From: Metellina segmentata
Lineage: Eukaryota; Arthropoda; Arachnida; Araneae; Tetragnathidae
Assembly: GCA_947359465.1 (NCBI GenBank)
Contig: OX375877.1
Span: forward strand, 70,348,698-70,412,697
Direction of reading: 5' to 3'
Length of the DNA stretch: 64,000 bases
Part shown: in pieces, positions 1-11,807 of the stretch
Numbering within the stretch: the stretch's first letter is position 1
How the letters are laid out: each line of letters starts with the position of its first letter
Notes under the pieces: generated by a model
What the model was told of the DNA's origin: nothing
Seen by the model: only the letters and a program-made list of their open reading frames with translations
Databases searched by the model: none
Translations under genes and position numbers: made by a program

Positions 1-247
1 ATTTTTACTTTTTCATCGATCGCTCACACTTTCAAGCTTGTCTTTTAAAACTTTCAATATTTTACAGTCGCTTGAGAAAGAACGTTGCTATCGATATCTA
101 TCTAGTCATTTACACAGGCTATATGCTACATACACTTTCTTTATGATTTCGAATCAATTCAAGAAGAATCAGAAGTCTCATTTTCTACTTCATTTTGCTT
201 GCCGTCGGACACAAACCCTGCCTTTTTAACCCATCTGTTGCTTGTCA

Positions 248-446
248 TGGCGGGATATCTCGTTACTAGCAAAACTGATCAGATCTCGAAGGACGAGATA
301 TCTCGTCATTAGAAGAAAACCTCTTAAAACCAGATCTTGTGAACTCTTCATCATAAAAAAAATCCCCACACACGTCCACAGACGTGTAATTATCTCGTCA
401 TTAGCAAAATTGGTAACAGACTGATGGACGAGATATTTAGTCGAAA
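248..446. repeat. Islet of old 43-bp palindromic satellite monomers
   Basis: Contains the perfect palindrome GACGAGATATCTCGTC near 293-308 and diverged copies around it (CTCGTTACTAGC, CTCGTCATTAGC). Spacers such as AGCAAAACTGATCAGATCT match the spacer of other islets in the window and of monomers flanking the large array at 32.8-36.6 kb. Probably a short remnant of the same satellite family; edges are approximate. Confidence 0.6.
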
Positions 447-1174
447 CCATTTAGAAAGACCTTTTCCACAATAACGAGTTATCGGGGTACATTTAAATTT
501 GAGATGAATGAACGAGGGTTTAACTTTATAGCAGTCTATGAGAGCAAGAAGGTACTAAATAAAACTGACGACTTGTCCTGCTGATGACTTATTGAGGTTA
601 TACTATATATAAATAACAGTTTTCAGAAGATAAATTCACACTTAATTTATAGAAAAACTAGCAGAATAACCCGGCATTGCTCAGGTTGAAATGGTTAAAT
701 GTTGATTGAAAAATGAATTCGAATAATCCCTTTTTTTGCATAGAAAAATGCAATGATTTAAGTTGTGCAGAAAATACTTTTTAAATTCAATCATTTAAGT
801 TGAACGGAAAATACTTTTTAACTTCGTTTTAACTTTTTTTTCTTGTAGTTTCTACAATTTACTTCGGATGTGCAAATATATACTTTTAATTCCTGAATAA
901 TACATTGCAATATGCAAAAGATTAAGACATACAAACAGAAACAGGCTGGGTTGGACCCAATTGAGTCGGACCCAATGTTTTTTTTTTTCAAAAAAGCCCA
1001 TTTGAAAAAATTTACAATTTTGAATATACTTTGGGTTTTTTAAAAAATATATCTCGATTTTGCTCACATTTTTATAAAATCTAAGCAAAAGTTTCACTAA
1101 TTAAAAAAGTACGTACAAAATTGTAGTTATAAAATTTTTTAACAGAATTGACAACTTTTATAGAAGATTTATTT
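447..1174. other. No gene recognised
   Basis: AT-rich sequence with only short reading frames. A direct repeat GTTGGACCCAA / GTCGGACCCAA at about 950-975 could be an element edge belonging to the hAT relic just downstream, but no matching end was identified. Confidence 0.4.
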
Positions 1175-1914
1175 TTAATTCACAAGTTTTGTACACATCT
1201 TATCTATAACAAGCAACCATTCTTGAGTGTCATTGTCTCTCTTCAGGAAACGCTGAAATTTGACCAGTTTTCCTGCCTTCTCTGCCCCTAGTCTATTTCT
1301 CAACCTTGTCCATATGTTGCCATATGTAGAGGACACACGTTCAATGGATAGCAAACTTGGTAGACAGCTGAGGAGTTGAGCAAAAAACCTGCAGACTCTT
1401 TCGAGCAACTTCCCAAAATTCTGTGTGTTGCGCTCCATTAGCAACCGCCACTACGAAGGATTACTTTTGTACAAGTTCAAAACATCTGTATTGAAAGTGT
1501 TTTGGGGAAAAACTCACTGTCTTTGATTTTGAAGGCTAAGACACCGGGCATATATTTAGGTTTCACTGATTGCAACCAAGTTTCCTCGTGCTTTGCTTAC
1601 TCTGCTGACAATCTGTTGCCTATATATGATGGGTCCATTATATTAGCCAGGTAAAAAAATGGCTCCATTGCTTTATCCATCTTTTGTTGTATTTGTTGCT
1701 TATATGGCAACAATTCGATACTCACGGTGAGGTCAATCCAGACCTCCACAGCTGTTGAGAAGTTTTCCGAATCTGCCTGCATCCTATCTAAAACTACAGA
1801 AACTTCTCTTAATTGCTTCTGTAGCGCTGAACTTTCGCGGTAGAGCCCAACATTACTTACAATTCTTTCAATGGCCGAGTCGACTCGCTGTTCATTTATA
1901 TTAGTAATTTCCAC
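1175..1914 (-). pseudogene. hAT-superfamily transposase relic
   Basis: Two reading frames on the minus strand give pieces of a hAT transposase. The upstream piece (1914 to 1597, 105 residues) ends in LANIMDPSYIGNRLSAE, the usual hAT motif near the end of the catalytic domain. The downstream piece (1444 to 1175) carries the C-terminal hAT dimerisation domain, recognisable from SIERVSSTYGNIWTRLRNRL and EKAGKLVKFQRFL. The sequence between them holds stops, and the N-terminal half with any BED finger is not visible. The gene is therefore truncated and broken. Family assignment is by motif recognition; DNA cut-and-paste transposition is the known role of the family, and this copy cannot encode a complete enzyme. 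Confidence 0.75.
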
Positions 1915-2802
1915 ATATTTGTGAAAATTTTTGATGAAAGTGCTAACGCATTCAACTTGCGAATTCTAAGGTGTATCATTTGGAATTTGAGGCATGAGTC
2001 CACCCTTTTCCTTTAATAATCCACGAGAGACGTGATGGTTGAGAAAAAAAAGTATGTATTTACCTTCACAATATATTTAAAAATACTTTAATAAAAAAAA
2101 TTTATGAAAAAATTTTATAAAACAAATTTGACAACAAATTTATTTTAAACTTTTATTTGGGTATTAAGTATATTTCTTCAAGAAAAGGTTTTGGTAGTTT
2201 TCTTTTAAACCCACATTTTTTCTGAAAGCAACTTGACTTTTTCTGAAAAAAAACCAGGTGAGTTGGGCATTGTCAAATTTTTATCTCAAATTTATTGTAT
2301 TTCGTAAAAATTTTATGAAAAAATTTTGCAATGATAGTGCAATGATTGCATTCCTGTAACACTATCTATTATTTTTAACACGTTTCACTCCTACGTTGGC
2401 GTGTTAAGCGGATGCAATTGCAGTATTTCGCTTATATGAAAATTAAACGTTAATACGGCGATACAAAAAATAGTTCAGATATTTTCTTCTCCGATAGTTT
2501 ATGTTTACACTGGAAAACCTTCTAATTTAACATGAAACGTAAGAGAAAAGTTGCTTTCATAATTAACATGCTAATTTCAGAATTTGTAACTATAATCTTT
2601 ACTTATTAAAGAATGGCGAATAAAAGACTTAAAATGCATCTAGTTTCCCTTTTTACACAGGACGAAAGCTAACAGATCCATCATGATGAAACTATTTACC
2701 CCTTGCCTATTTGTCGTTTACTTAAATAACAGTCTCCCAAACATTTTTGACTCAATGCCACCTTTCATCACAATTTTCTTCGGTATCCCGTCTGTTAAAG
2801 TA

Positions 2803-3419
2803 CAGTAAAACCCCGATTATCCGAGTTTCCGCTTTGACCGAGCTATCAAATATTTCTAAGAATTTTTTTTGTTTCTACATTTTCCATTTTTAAAACTACC
2901 GAAAAAATTTTTGAACTTCATCCCACAAACAATCAGGAAAACGAAATCCGTGACTGGATAAACGCTGACAAACAACAAGAGATTACAGATATAATTATCG
3001 TCAATAAGGAAAATGAATCTAGCGATGATGATGAAGACAGTGTCGATGAAATTCGACATTTAAAAATCTCCTATACAGATGGACTAAAAGACATCCAAAG
3101 TGCTATTGAATATATAGAACAACAAGAAGAAGCGACATCAGAAATCCTGTTATCCTTAAAAAATGTCGAAATATTGCTGCAGAAAAACGCCAAAGTAACG
3201 TAAAACAAAAAACAATTAAAGACTTTTTAAAGTAAGAACTCTTTAATTATCGTAACAATATGAATTGCATGTGGTGTATCTGTATAACTTTTGTATTTGT
3301 TAAAATATACATTTAAACCTACACGATTTATTTTACTTGCAATTTTCGCTTTAACCGAGTTTTTCGGTTATCCGAGTTAGTCTTGGTCCACATTTACTCT
3401 GATAATCGGGACTCTACTG
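2803..3419 (+). mobile_element. pogo/Tigger-type deletion derivative
   Basis: Ends are CAGTAAAACCCCGATTATCC on the left and, inverted, CAGTAGAGTCCCGATTATC on the right, each next to a TA (2801-2802 and 3420-3421), the target site of pogo elements. Subterminal copies of a TCGGTTATCCGAGT-like motif follow. Internally only the 3' end of a transposase frame survives. At 617 bp it is far shorter than an autonomous element, so it is a non-autonomous internal-deletion product. Confidence 0.8.
2919..3203 (+). pseudogene. C-terminal remnant of a pogo/Tigger transposase
   Basis: An open frame of 94 codons without an appropriate start, ending in TAA at 3201-3203. It reads EIRDWINADKQQEITDIII, then an acidic stretch ESSDDDEDSVDE, then IEYIEQQEEATSEILLSLK. 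This order (W-I-x-x-D, acidic linker, YIEQQEE-type helix) is typical of the C-terminal tail of Tigger/Jerky-like transposases. The DDE core and N-terminal DNA-binding domains are missing. The frame being still open suggests a recent deletion or short decay time. It lies inside the TIR-bounded element 2803-3419. Confidence 0.7.
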
Positions 3420-3421
3420 TA

Positions 3422-4328
3422 CTTCAATTAGTAATAAATAGCTGTGTGTGTCTAATTTTTGAATTTCACCAAACCATTTCTGTAGTTGTGTATGCGCAAG
3501 TTTAGAATTACAAAACGATAGTTCGGAAATAGAATCGAAATAACTTCGTACTAAAAGTGTAAAACTATTCATTAAAATGAATTAAAAAATAAATTGCTCA
3601 CAAACACACGAGGTTTATCACTATTATTAGTCATTAATAGCAATCAAATCAGTAAAATTATAAATAATTCCCAATTAGAAGGATGAGTCTGGTGTGCTAT
3701 CAATTTATCTATATTAAGCTCTATTTTCGCTAACAGTATCCTTAAATCTCTACGGTGAACTATTTGCAGTCAGTTACTCTTTTTAGTTAAAAGACTTATA
3801 ACCGCACTAAATCCACGATGGAATGCCAAAAATTCAGTCAAAAATTTTCTTGCCACAGCCCATAGTTATCATAAAATGTGGGTATCTGCCTTCGAAAATT
3901 CTTTTATCATCATAGTGTCCACTATGCTCCCGTACCCTATTTCTCTGTAGCAAGCATTACTGCTCAACATTTCCAACATCATCCACATGGTGTATCGCCC
4001 ACTTTCGGAAAATATGATTTAAATGTATAAAATTTTATTATTGGCACGCATTTTTATACCCTTTAACATCATACATTTTTATGATCATTGTCTTTGGAAT
4101 GAAAAAGAATGGTTAGTTTTGCCAGGAAGAAATAAACTAAAGCTTTATTTGAAACCAAAAAGCACTCGAGTTTATTTTGAAGCATAAGTGGAAATTGAAA
4201 TCACTCTTGGGACTAAGAAGGACTGTAAATAACTTCTAAGAAAAGTACTTTTTTCTTCTAAAATATAGTTATGACCATACGTGGTCATAGTTACGTCCTG
4301 TATTTGTAGTATAGTTTGTTGCGTAGTG
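3422..4328. other. No gene recognised
   Basis: AT-rich sequence on both strands without a long frame, recognised motif or clear repeat. Confidence 0.5.
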
Positions 4329-5110
4329 TATATGTTACCGCTAAAGTGCAGTAATCAGTTATTCTACATATTATCTAGGTAATGTACAGATTAACTAGAG
4401 TGATCTGTTAAAGTGCCGAAAATTGTTTCACTTCTAAAATTACCTAGGTGATCTACAAATTATTTAGATAATCTGCACATTACCTACTAGGCACTCGTTA
4501 AAGTGAAAATAAGATATTTGCTGGAACAACAGCAACGTTTCTGCACGCTTAAATTATTATAATTTTTTTTGTTTATTTTTCGATATCTAAGGAATCAAGT
4601 TAATACAATCAAACAATCAACAAATTAGTTGATAGAATCAATCATCATCAATCAATTAAAAAAACTATAATAGAAAGAATCAAACGGTTTAAAATATTAT
4701 TACAATTAAGGAAATTAACATAATGTTATTTATTTATTTTTCGATATCTAAAGAATCAAGTTAATACAATTTGAAAACAGAATTAGCTATGCTACGCACT
4801 GGTAGCCAAAGCAAAATTTTGAGATATAAAAACAACCGTCGACGACAATACGCTGGCGAAACCAAACTAAAACTAAAAGTGTAGGGAGAGAAGGAAGAGA
4901 GGAGGGAGTGAGATAAGGTGTAAGAAAAGGAAATGAGAGAAACAAACTTTTGAACTTTAACGATACGGAAGCCGTTATTAATGTGCACATTACCTAGGTT
5001 AGATGCGGAAAATTCTTAATTCCGCACGTTAACGGAGCAAATCAGTTGATCTGCAGATTAGCTTTGTAATGTGCACATTAACGGCTTTCGAGCTTTAGCG
5101 GTAACATATA
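4329..5110. mobile_element. Putative MITE with TATATGTTACCGCTAAAG ends
   Basis: The left edge reads TATATGTTACCGCTAAAG and the right edge (5093-5110) is its inverted copy, CTTTAGCGGTAACATATA. Subterminal motifs of the type AATGTGCACATTA and ACCTAGGT recur near both ends. Inside, a 45-bp direct repeat beginning TATTTTTCGATATCTAA occurs at about 4570 and 4733. No transposase frame is present. Superfamily unassigned. Confidence 0.6.
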
Positions 5111-5296
5111 TAATATGAGATAAATAAAAGCATTGAAACCGAATTATTCTTATAAATTTCATGCACAGTCTCCAAATAATTGTAAGCGTATCAAAATATG
5201 GATTTTTTTAACAGCACTTTAAGCGACCAACTTCGTAAATACAACAAGTACAATTGTCCGAAATTGGGATAGTTGCTTCAAGTTTTTTTTTCTCGA

Positions 5297-5430
5297 AATC
5301 GTCATCTGACCGGGGTTTAAAATTACGTGGTGCTATCCTCGGATTTATACCGTTGGGATTGATCTTGGATCGTCGTCCATAGTCCGTTGTGTTGCTCCAG
5401 TACGACGTTAGTTAAAATACCTACCTACCA
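5297..5430 (+). mobile_element. SINE 3' fragment
   Basis: Matches the shared 3' body of the window's SINEs: ATCTGACCG, then TTTAAAATTACGTGGTG, TCCTCGGAT, TGTGTTGCTCCAGTACGACG, then the tail TACCTACC. The tRNA-like head is missing. Confidence 0.7.
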
Positions 5431-8005
5431 ATCTCAAAATCATCGCGTATCTGTCGCTCAGAGAAACTTTGTAAAACTATTTTCACCGTGATCCCATGCT
5501 TTAAGCGGAAAAGCAAACAATTCGTTACTTCGCTGTAGAATCGCTATGTCATGTGAAGAAATATTGTAATCCATTTTGTGTTACCTTGGCACCCCTTTTT
5601 TACGACTCAAAGCGTTGCAGGAGAAACAAATGAAGGTCGTCAGCAGTAGTTTGGTTCTTTGTGTGCTGTGTAAATAAATGTGAATACAATGCTGTGCCCC
5701 AAAAAAGGCCTTTAGTGATTAAAGAGTTGATGTGATCAAAAATATATCAAAATTTTCAGTTCAAATTTATCCTTGAGTGAATACAAACTAAGAAAAAACT
5801 AAACTGAAACAAATAAAAAAAGAAAGAAAATAAGTGGAAGAAATAATAATAAGTAAACAAACTAAGAAAGGAAGGGCTGAAGATGTCTTTCTTAGGATAC
5901 TGTAAACTGAAATTCTTGGTTACAAGTTCAAATCTTGTATGTGTCGATGTTGGATCTGCAGCTTGAAGTTTCATGGTGTCTTGAAGATGAAACGCAAATT
6001 CGGGCTAGCTTCCTCAAGTCTTTTAGAAACCTGGTTTCTCTTTACACACGTTTCAAGATGGATGTGTTGTGGCGGTATCTCCCCTGGTAATGCAGACTGC
6101 CACGTTCTTTCCAAAGGTCATATGATCCATTCGGTGGCATTGTGAAAAAAATATGAAAGAAAAATTTATTTCATTATTTCTGTAAAAATCTTTGGTAATG
6201 TGGAAAAAGCTCAGCTTGTTTGAATTAAGCACATAAAAATTAGGATTAGTTAGCTGTCCAACCGTCCGGAAAGTACTGTGGCTAACCACGAATAATAATT
6301 CTTGGTAGACAAAGTTCCACTGTCTTTCACTTGTCTACTTAAAAGTTATAGTCCTCGTGATTGAGTTGAAGAGCATGAATTGACGACTTATACCTCATTG
6401 TGGATTCAATCAAGCTGAAATAGTCATGAAAATCCTTTTGTATCTTGGTGGAAAAAAGACCAATGTATATGTTTCAGTTTTTTGATAACTCCTGATTTAA
6501 TAATTGTAATTTTTAGTAAATAGTTAAAAAATTGCCTTCGAATGCTTGGATTCTTTTATAATGTATTGATAGTATGAATTGAATTTTCTTCTATTACAAC
6601 TTTCTTTACCTTGCAATGAATTTCAAGCAGCATTGAATTGAGAACATAATAACGAACGAGCAAATTCGGACATTGACCCTTTTATCCTACCAAGGTACAG
6701 ATTTATGAATCGAAATATGTCGAGGAAAATTTACTACCCCAAAGTTGTTAAGTATAAATTAAAATTAAAAGTACGCCTTTAAAACCCGAAAATTTAGAAA
6801 ACGTACTATCACAATGTATACCATTGAATAAAATATTTTGCTTCCGTCTAAAAAGAATTTTTTCTTACCAGAAGATCATAAATGTATTTTATACAGAACG
6901 AAACTTTTCTGAACGAAGCATTTATATTCCGGATTTATACATAGGAATTAGCTTCCACGTGGTTTTCGTCTGGGGTATAATATAAAGAAGATATTTTCTA
7001 TTTCAATGAGAGAGAAATTTCGAGCAACAGCACCACATAAAAAGACTTTTGTTTTGTAGAGGAATACTGGATATTGAAAACACACGCAGTATTAACTTTC
7101 AAGGAGAAATAAAAAATGCTGGTTGAAATACACTCGTATCTACTGAAGCAATGTAAATTAAACAAAAATCGAGACTTTCTGAAAAGGCCATCGTAAAAAA
7201 TATATGAAATAACATTGGGATTTATATATAAAGTAACCTCTCTAAAAATATAAAATGAAAACACATTTATTAATGCCCGTAAAATGTTCGATAAACTGTT
7301 GAAAACGTTTTCTAATCAAATCCACTTATATAACTTTCAGGATAAATATTTTATTTTTAAGTTACCAACTGAAGGTACGTTTAAACATCCTTAGTACAAT
7401 TTTATTCGTGTGTATCTAACTTTCAAGAACCAATTACTCATACGTTCTTATTTTATATACGTTTAAATAAGTTAAGCTATAACCAAGCACATTATATAAA
7501 CTCTTCCAGGTCTTTTTTTCAAAGCTATTCTTCGTGCACATAATTTTATTTCATAAGTTACCAACTGATAAGTTAAAGCATTCAACGAACAGAAATCTTT
7601 CAGAATTTACTTTCTAAGACAAGATGGCGGCGCCAAGAAATGTATATGTGAGATTATTTACCTATAACAATTATCCCATTTAAGCAATTTAAAACCTTTT
7701 GAGCCCGTGAACTGGTAATTCAGAAAACCAAGGGATAAAATATTTAAATTAACTGGTGATTTAATATATGTATCTAATTTGTATCTTGCATTTTAGAAAA
7801 AAGATTGGCTTTAAGAAATATAGGAAGCATTTTAGATTAATAAACTTTGATTTTCAAAATTTTATAAATTAATTTTAATTTTTAAATATGGGTATGTCTG
7901 TGGGTTTGATATAAATATCCGTTTTGCAACCTGCGTTCTTTCTGCATGATTTCCAACCAGAGTTGATCTTCTTGACTAATACAATCTTTCTCCCAGGATT
8001 CTTTC
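5431..8005. other. No gene recognised
   Basis: Long AT-rich stretch. Small open frames occur (for example 5756-5974 minus, 6053-6289 minus, 6998-7264 minus), but none shows a known domain, consistent codon use or splice context. I see nothing I can support as a gene. Confidence 0.5.
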
Positions 8006-8335
8006 GCCGACCCACCGGTCTTGTGGTTAAGGTGTTAGCCTCTAGATTGGAAGGTTCCTGGTTCGAATTCGGGTCAGTGCATGTATGTTTGTCAGCGTTT
8101 GCGTGTAGAGGCGGCAGATGAACCTTGAATTTGTCGTAGCCGAAAGTCGTCAAGTTGGGTTGTGGAAGTTTTAGAGAGTGGGGTGTCAACTCAGGTGTTG
8201 TCTCGTCATCTGAAAGTGGTTCAAAATTATGTGATGTTGTCTTCGGATCTTTCCATAAGGTAATTGATCCTAGACCGTCGTCAATGGCCCGCTGTATTGC
8301 TCTAGTACGACGTAAATTAAAAATTACAGTTACCC
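8006..8335 (+). mobile_element. tRNA-derived SINE, head type A
   Basis: Pol III box A is visible in TTGTGGTTAAGGTGTTAGCC and box B in GGTTCGAATTC. The body follows the window's consensus: a GTGTAGAGGCGGC segment, CTTGAATTTGTCGTAGCCG, TTTTAGAGAGTGGGGTG, CATCTGAAAGTGGTTCAAA, CTCTAGTACGACG, then an AATTACAGTTACCC tail. Slightly diverged. Antisense open frames across it are by-products. Confidence 0.85.
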
Positions 8336-8604
8336 ATGATTCTTTCAAAGTAAAGATATTATTATTCAGTCATTGCTTGCGTTGTCGGGTAAAATCAATA
8401 CTGCACTACTCGAGTCTTTTGACACTCTGTTCCATCATTTAACCCACAATCATCAAAAAATCGTCAGTATCGTGATGACGCTATCATTATCAAAATTGAA
8501 CAGAACTTAATGGGCTTGATATCTCTTCGAAATAGCTTGGAGATAATATCCTTTTGGTGATAACATTTTAAAAATCGTGCATGTGAGGTATGGTATTAGT
8601 TTGG

Positions 8605-8680
8605 TAGGTTGGTTGGTTTTTTTATGGCACAAGGGCCACACTTGGCCATGCTGCGCCAGACAATACATATTAATCAGGTT
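8605..8680 (-). mobile_element. SINE C 3' fragment
   Basis: Reversed, the segment reads like the 3' part of head-type-C SINEs: GTCTGGCGCAGCATGGCC, then GGCCCTTGTGCCATAAAAA and AACCAACC. The head is absent. Confidence 0.6.
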
Positions 8681-9119
8681 TTATTAAATACTTAAAAAGA
8701 GCTAAAGTAAAGACATAATATAGTTCGAATAAGGTCAAATTTTAAAATCTAAATACAGTTTATAAAACCTATGTCAGAGATTGGTATTAGTTTGAAGTAT
8801 AGTGGTAGAAATGGTAGGATTTGAGTTTCACTAAATAGGAAAAGTATTTTAAATTTCTCTATTCGATCTTTCAAATAACTTGAATATTTTCATAGATTTT
8901 TTTTTGAACAAAATATTAGCACCGATAAATTTGCTTAGCCCTTTGTAGGGTAAGTAATAGGAATCGAATCTACGTCGCCTATAATTATGTCATACAGTAC
9001 GCTTAAATATTTCAACCTAGTTCCATCATCTTGTTCATAAACTGAGCAAGAAGCAATCGAAGTGATAACTCGAATAAATGGGGTCATTAATATGATATAT
9101 TTTATAGTTTACTGTATCC

Positions 9120-9300
9120 CAGTGGCACTTACTGGCTCAGTGGGTTTGCCCACCGATCTAGCAATCGTGTTGTAGGCAACGCAAGTCCAATTTTTCTCTG
9201 TGTATTTCGTATTCTATAAAAACTTTCCTTGCGTGTGTATCCATTTGATTGACGTTGTTTGGTTCAGCTTGGTTAAATATGGGAAAATATAAAAACCTGA
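9120..9300 (+). mobile_element. Degenerate SINE C
   Basis: Has the head layout of type C: TTACTGGCTCAGTGGGTTTG (box A region), ATCTAGCAATCGTGTTGTAGG and GCAACGCAAGTCCAATTTTT, followed by TTGCGTGTGTATCC. Box B is badly eroded. Weak call. Confidence 0.4.
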
Positions 9301-9514
9301 CGAACACAGTGGTATAACTTGTCCGTTGCCAAACCTTGCATCTTAAAACCCAAAATCCAATCCCAATGGTAGGTTTTTGAGAACTGAGATTTTTGAGGGG
9401 GTAAATACTAGTGTACCCCTATTGCTTCGCATATTAATACTTCTGTCATTTAAACCACATAATTCTTCCAGCGATGTAGCCAAGGGGAGGGAAGCGTCAA
9501 TAAAATCCATCCAA

Positions 9515-9990
9515 AATATTGGAATACAGGTGCATTCATCCAAACATTCGAATACAGGAGTATTCATTCATGGTATTCTGTCACCAAAGTATTCGAATAC
9601 AAGTGCATTCATCCAAACATTCGAATACAGGAGTATTCATTCAAGGTATTCTGTCACCAAAGTATTCTGACCCCAAGGTATTCGAATATTAAAGTATTCT
9701 GACAACAAAGTTTTCAGATGGAAAAGTACTTTCCAAAGCATTCGAATGCAAAAGCACTCATCCAAAGTAGTCAGATACAAAATATTCGAATAGAAAAGTA
9801 TTCAGGTATAAAATATTCGAATAGAAAAGTATTCCGATACAAAAGTATACATACAAAATATTCTAATACCAAAGTATTCATATGAAAAAGTATTCATCCT
9901 AAGTGTTCGAATACCAAAGCATTCAGGTATGGAAATACTCACCCTAAGTGTTATAATACCAAGTATTCAGATGAAAACTATTCATTGCCT
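9515..9990. repeat. Degenerate tandem repeat of ATTCGAATAC units
   Basis: The palindrome TATTCGAATA and the flanking word AAAGTATTCA recur more than a dozen times. A clearer pair of about 70 bp each (about 9531-9600 and 9603-9665) shares GTGCATTCATCCAAACATTC and GGTATTCTGTCACCAAAGTA. Later units shorten to about 20-30 bp. No coding frame fits. Confidence 0.8.
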
Positions 9991-10541
9991 AAAATCGCAG
10001 TTAGCTGATTCGCACCATGATTTATCGGTTTTTGAAAACCTATTCGAATACATATTCTATCCATCTCTAGATATGTTCATTGAGCCTTGATGCATCAATT
10101 GATGATTACAGATGTATTAAGGCTATAATAAAGAATTATAAATGCTTCAATTGAGCCTATTTTTGAGAGTGACCCTGTCTTCTGTGATCTGGATTCTTAT
10201 AGCAATCGAATTGGAATGCTAAATGAGTACTGCTCGTGCGATTTTTTTTTCTCCATTGTATTCGTACATCCCTGGGTGCACTTTACTTATCTGATTAACA
10301 AACTTCTAATTTAAGATCTGGATTCATTTTTGATTGGCTTTCAGCACGAAAATAGTTGTGCGCCATTTTAACTTGGTGGAGCAACGGCGTAGTTTGAATT
10401 TAATTTCGGAAGGGTCCCAGAGATAAAAATATAGTTTTTGTATAAAAATATTAAAAATTTTTAAGAAAATGAATTCAGTAATATTTTATAGATAACATTC
10501 GATCCCTAGATTACTTATTTTAACATTCCTGGTAGTTGTGT
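9991..10541. other. No gene recognised
   Basis: AT-rich stretch without supported features. Confidence 0.45.
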
Positions 10542-10724
10542 TGACGAGATATCTCGTCATTAGAAAAACTGACCTGGTCTTGATCTCATCATCATCATCA
10601 TCACAAATTGGCAATACCTTCAGCATTCAGAATTCAATCGACCTTCTTTATGACAAGATATATAGTACCTCGTCTTTTTTAAAAACTTTTTTATATCTTG
10701 ATGGACGAGATATCAACCACTTGG
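10542..10724. repeat. Islet of 43-bp palindromic satellite
   Basis: Holds GACGAGATATCTCGTC at 10543-10558, the spacer word AAAACTGACCTGGTCTTGAT, and a decayed second copy with GGACGAGATATCAACC near 10703. Same family as the islets at 0.25, 11.8, 16.2 and 24.1 kb and the array at 32.8-36.6 kb. Confidence 0.55.
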
Positions 10725-11347
10725 GGAGCTGAATGGAATGCTGTGTGAACAAACAGAAGGGACATACATATAGGTTCATCTGATTATCAAAATGACTTTA
10801 CAGCGATTGTATCACAAATATTTATTGCAATGAATAGTTGGATAGTTGATTAATATTCAAATCTCTTGCTTCTGGACGTTCACTTTTATATGCCATATAT
10901 ACGAAGCGATCAATCTGAAAGAACAAACACTTGAACGCTGAGCTCTGGAACCATGAAATTTGTACAGCTTGTTTCGACTGGAAGATCTTGGTCATAGCAA
11001 TTATTTTCTACTGACTACATCGTTTCCCTAGAACCACAGAAATAAATTTAACACAGAACATAACTCAAGAAGACAGACCAATTCATAATTGAACGCGAAT
11101 GGTCAAAATCTATCACGAGACCTCAAGAAGATAGAACTCAAGAACGAAGAGGAAAGAACACAAGCACGTGAAGAGTACAAAGCTCAAAAAACTGTTCGAC
11201 AAAACGCCGAAACTGCCGAGAAAACGGAGACACGACTTAGTTAGTCTGAAGCAGAAAAAACTCTCGGGTGAAGCCCGATAACAAAGCTACCTAGTTTAAA
11301 GGAAAACGTATGGTAAAGAAGAAAAACGGTATGCTTTAACACTCTAA
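10725..11347. other. No gene recognised
   Basis: Includes an A-rich, GAA-rich stretch (about 11060-11260). I find no supported gene. Confidence 0.4.
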
Positions 11348-11795
11348 GGCCAGGTGCACACATCCGGTTTTTCAACGAGCGGCGCCGCTGCGGCACCGAA
11401 GCCCAACTATGCACACATAACCGTGAAATGACGCAAGTATTCATTTCGCACCATTTCCGATAAATATTCTATCGAAGAAAACGTGTTTATTTCGCTTACT
11501 TGTAAAAAAAGTACATTTTGAAGCAAAATAAAGTAATTACTGGAGACAACCATTTATTAATTATTTATATTCCATTTATTTATGAAAACAAGGCATTTGA
11601 GACCGGAGACGCATGTGCGGCGAGCTGCGGCGCCGTGGGGAACTGAGGTACAAATTTCACGCAAGTTGGACGTGCGGCGCTGCAGCGACGCCGGAGGCAT
11701 GTGTGTACTACTCCATTGGATCTGATGTATCTCAAACCACACTTGCGTTGCCGCAGCGGCGCCGAACGTTGGAAAACCGGATGTGTGCACCGGGC
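11348..11795. mobile_element. MITE with GC-rich terminal inverted repeats (copy 1)
   Basis: Left end GGCCAGGTGCACACATCCGG and right end CCGGATGTGTGCACCGGGC form an inverted repeat that continues through GTTTTTCAACG and GCGGCGCCGC. The core is AT-rich with words shared by the other copies: TTCTATCGAAGAAAACG, TACATTTTGAAGCAAAATA and TTTATGAAAACAAGG. No transposase is encoded. The flanks read CTAA on the left and TTAA on the right, suggesting a TTAA target site. Confidence 0.85.
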
Positions 11796-11807
11796 TTAAG
11801 TTGGTTC

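Noticed and set aside
7875..8348. 157-residue frame on the minus strand
   Set aside because: It runs antisense through the SINE at 8006-8335; its protein has no domain and similar frames recur in other SINE copies.
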